A stretch of DNA of 21,854 nucleotides, from assembly GCA_964015995.1 (NCBI GenBank), contig CAXHFH010000032.1, positions 1 to 21,854 on the forward strand. Direction: 5' to 3'. A model generated the notes under the pieces. The model saw nothing but the letters and a program-made list of their open reading frames with translations. It was not told the DNA's origin and did not search any database. The DNA comes from UBA1672 sp964015995. Lineage in GTDB: Bacteria > Pseudomonadota > Alphaproteobacteria > Micavibrionales > Micavibrionaceae. This document shows positions 21,226 through 21,854 of the stretch, in pieces; positions within the stretch are counted from its first letter, which is position 1; each line of letters starts with the position of its first letter. The translations under genes were made by a program, and so were the position numbers.

Positions 21226-21585
21226 TTACAGATACATCCATTCCCAATTCAAACGCGCCGGATTTTGAACATATACTTGCGTATTTTGTACAACCTCACT
21301 CAGATATGCATGCTCTACCTGCCACAGACCGTCGCACTCGCATGAACCACAGGCATCATGCCGATCAAACGCGATCATATCGTCAGCGATATAAACGACG
21401 AAGGTCGGATCATACTCGGCTATTTTGACCTCAATCATTTTGCCCGCCCCTGTCTTCTTAACCGCATCAAATATTTGCTTAAACGGAAAACGGTTTTTAT
21501 TATGCAACAATGCTTTGTTGCAGGTATCCAAATATCGCCGCATTAAATCATCGTAATCAGCACAATTTTGATAGTCATCATTCAT
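21226..21585 (-). CDS. Small conserved-looking unknown protein with CxxCxC motif
   Basis: This soluble protein of about 119 aa starts MNDDYQNCADYDDLMRRYLD. It has a helical N-terminal half (RFPFKQIFDAV), a beta-rich middle (KMIEVKIAEY...FVVYIADDMIAF), the motif DACGSCECDGLW, which could bind a metal, and a final NPARLNWEWMYL. I do not recognise the family. The frame is open further up to a TTG at 21633, but that overlaps an FNR box, so I chose ATG 21585, 35 nt from the box. Its stop is one base from the regulator's stop (convergent). Control by low oxygen is inferred from the box. Confidence 0.65.
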   Translation of the reverse strand: MNDDYQNCADYDDLMRRYLDTCNKALLHNKNRFPFKQIFDAVKKTGAGKMIEVKIAEYDPTFVVYIADDMIAFDRHDACGSCECDGLWQVEHAYLSEVVQNTQVYVQNPARLNWEWMYL

Positions 21586-21619
21586 GACATCAGTATTGAG
21601 GAATTTTAAATAATAAAAA

Positions 21620-21633
21620 TTGACCTGCGTCAA
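21620..21633. promoter_or_regulatory. FNR/FixK box between two small divergent genes
   Basis: TTGA-CCTGCG-TCAA is a perfect dyad centred at 21626.5. It is about 42 bp from both flanking ATGs (21585 on minus, 21669 on plus), with AATACT and TAGAGT as possible -10 boxes on the two sides. It may activate both genes; a -41.5 position would give very short or no leaders. Confidence 0.7.
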
Positions 21634-21668
21634 TTACATCAATTACCGGCAACTCCTAGAGTGTAATC

Positions 21669-21824
21669 ATGGATACTGTAAACAAAGAAAAACAGAGCGT
21701 TTTCAAAAAATTTAAAAAACCCGGAAAAGAGTTATTCTGGGCTTGGATCGCCTACCAGACAATCAAAGGCACATTAACAACATCCCTTATATCGATCCCC
21801 CTCTTATGGACTTGGTGTCATTAA
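21669..21824 (+). CDS. 51-aa single-span membrane protein, unknown
   Basis: This open frame starts MDTVNKEKQSVFKKFKKPGK, a basic cytosolic N-terminus. One hydrophobic segment follows (ELFWAWIAYQTIKG and TTSLISIPLLWTW), ending in a His before the stop. The ribosome binding site is weak, but the position of the FNR box and the -10-like TAGAGT at 21657-21662 support transcription from here, possibly leaderless. The family is unknown. A GGGGG-rich sequence at the window end (21845-21849) may be the ribosome binding site of a following gene. Confidence 0.5.
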   Translation: MDTVNKEKQSVFKKFKKPGKELFWAWIAYQTIKGTLTTSLISIPLLWTWCH

Positions 21825-21854
21825 ATATTTTGGATTGGTTGCAGGGGGTAAGAA

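Noticed and set aside
21586..21633. TTG start for the 119-aa protein
   Set aside because: It overlaps the FNR box; ATG 21585 is the first start downstream of it.

Overview
The window looks like a moderately AT-rich alphaproteobacterial chromosome. The evidence is a complete ccoNOQPGHIS (fixNOQPGHIS-type) cbb3 oxidase cluster with an FNR/FixK-type regulator and matching TTGA-N6-TCAA boxes, plus OmpW, GreB and an OprP/OprO-like porin. I cannot name a genus from the sequence.

Layout. Positions 1-1343 are host backbone: the 5' end of a porin gene (minus), greB (plus) and a two-way terminator. Positions 1352-11158 are an integrated element of about 9.8 kb in the 3' end of a tRNA-Glu(UUC) gene, bounded by 38-bp exact direct repeats taken from the tRNA. 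From left to right it carries a tyrosine integrase, a possible HEPN-type protein, an unknown protein, an AlpA-like excisionase/regulator, a strongly structured non-coding segment, a DUF736 protein, a rolling-circle-type Rep/relaxase-like protein, then two divergent genes: an 1103-aa DEAH helicase with a C-terminal Mrr-like nuclease motif, and a ScoMcrA-like SRA/HNH endonuclease. There are no conjugation or virion genes, so the element is probably a mobilisable or satellite-like island with a restriction/defence cargo. The ends hold extra partial att-like copies and a second long repeat, which suggests layered integration history or integrase arm sites.

Positions 11115-21854 return to the backbone: tRNA-Glu, ompW, and the long minus-strand operon (DsbD_2/SafE-like membrane protein, ccoN, O, Q, P, G, H, I, S). 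A divergent Crp/Fnr regulator follows, then two small unknown genes on either side of another FNR box. Three perfect TTGA-N6-TCAA boxes lie upstream of ompW, upstream of the oxidase operon, and between the two small genes, which suggests a compact low-oxygen regulon. The regulator has a C-terminal Cys cluster resembling that of Bacillus subtilis Fnr rather than the N-terminal cluster of enterobacterial FNR.

The items most worth a second look are the helicase-nuclease/HNH pair, the structured segment at 4559-4692, the 24-bp palindrome and TATAAGG cluster inside rep, the layered att remnants, and the C-terminal Cys cluster of the regulator.
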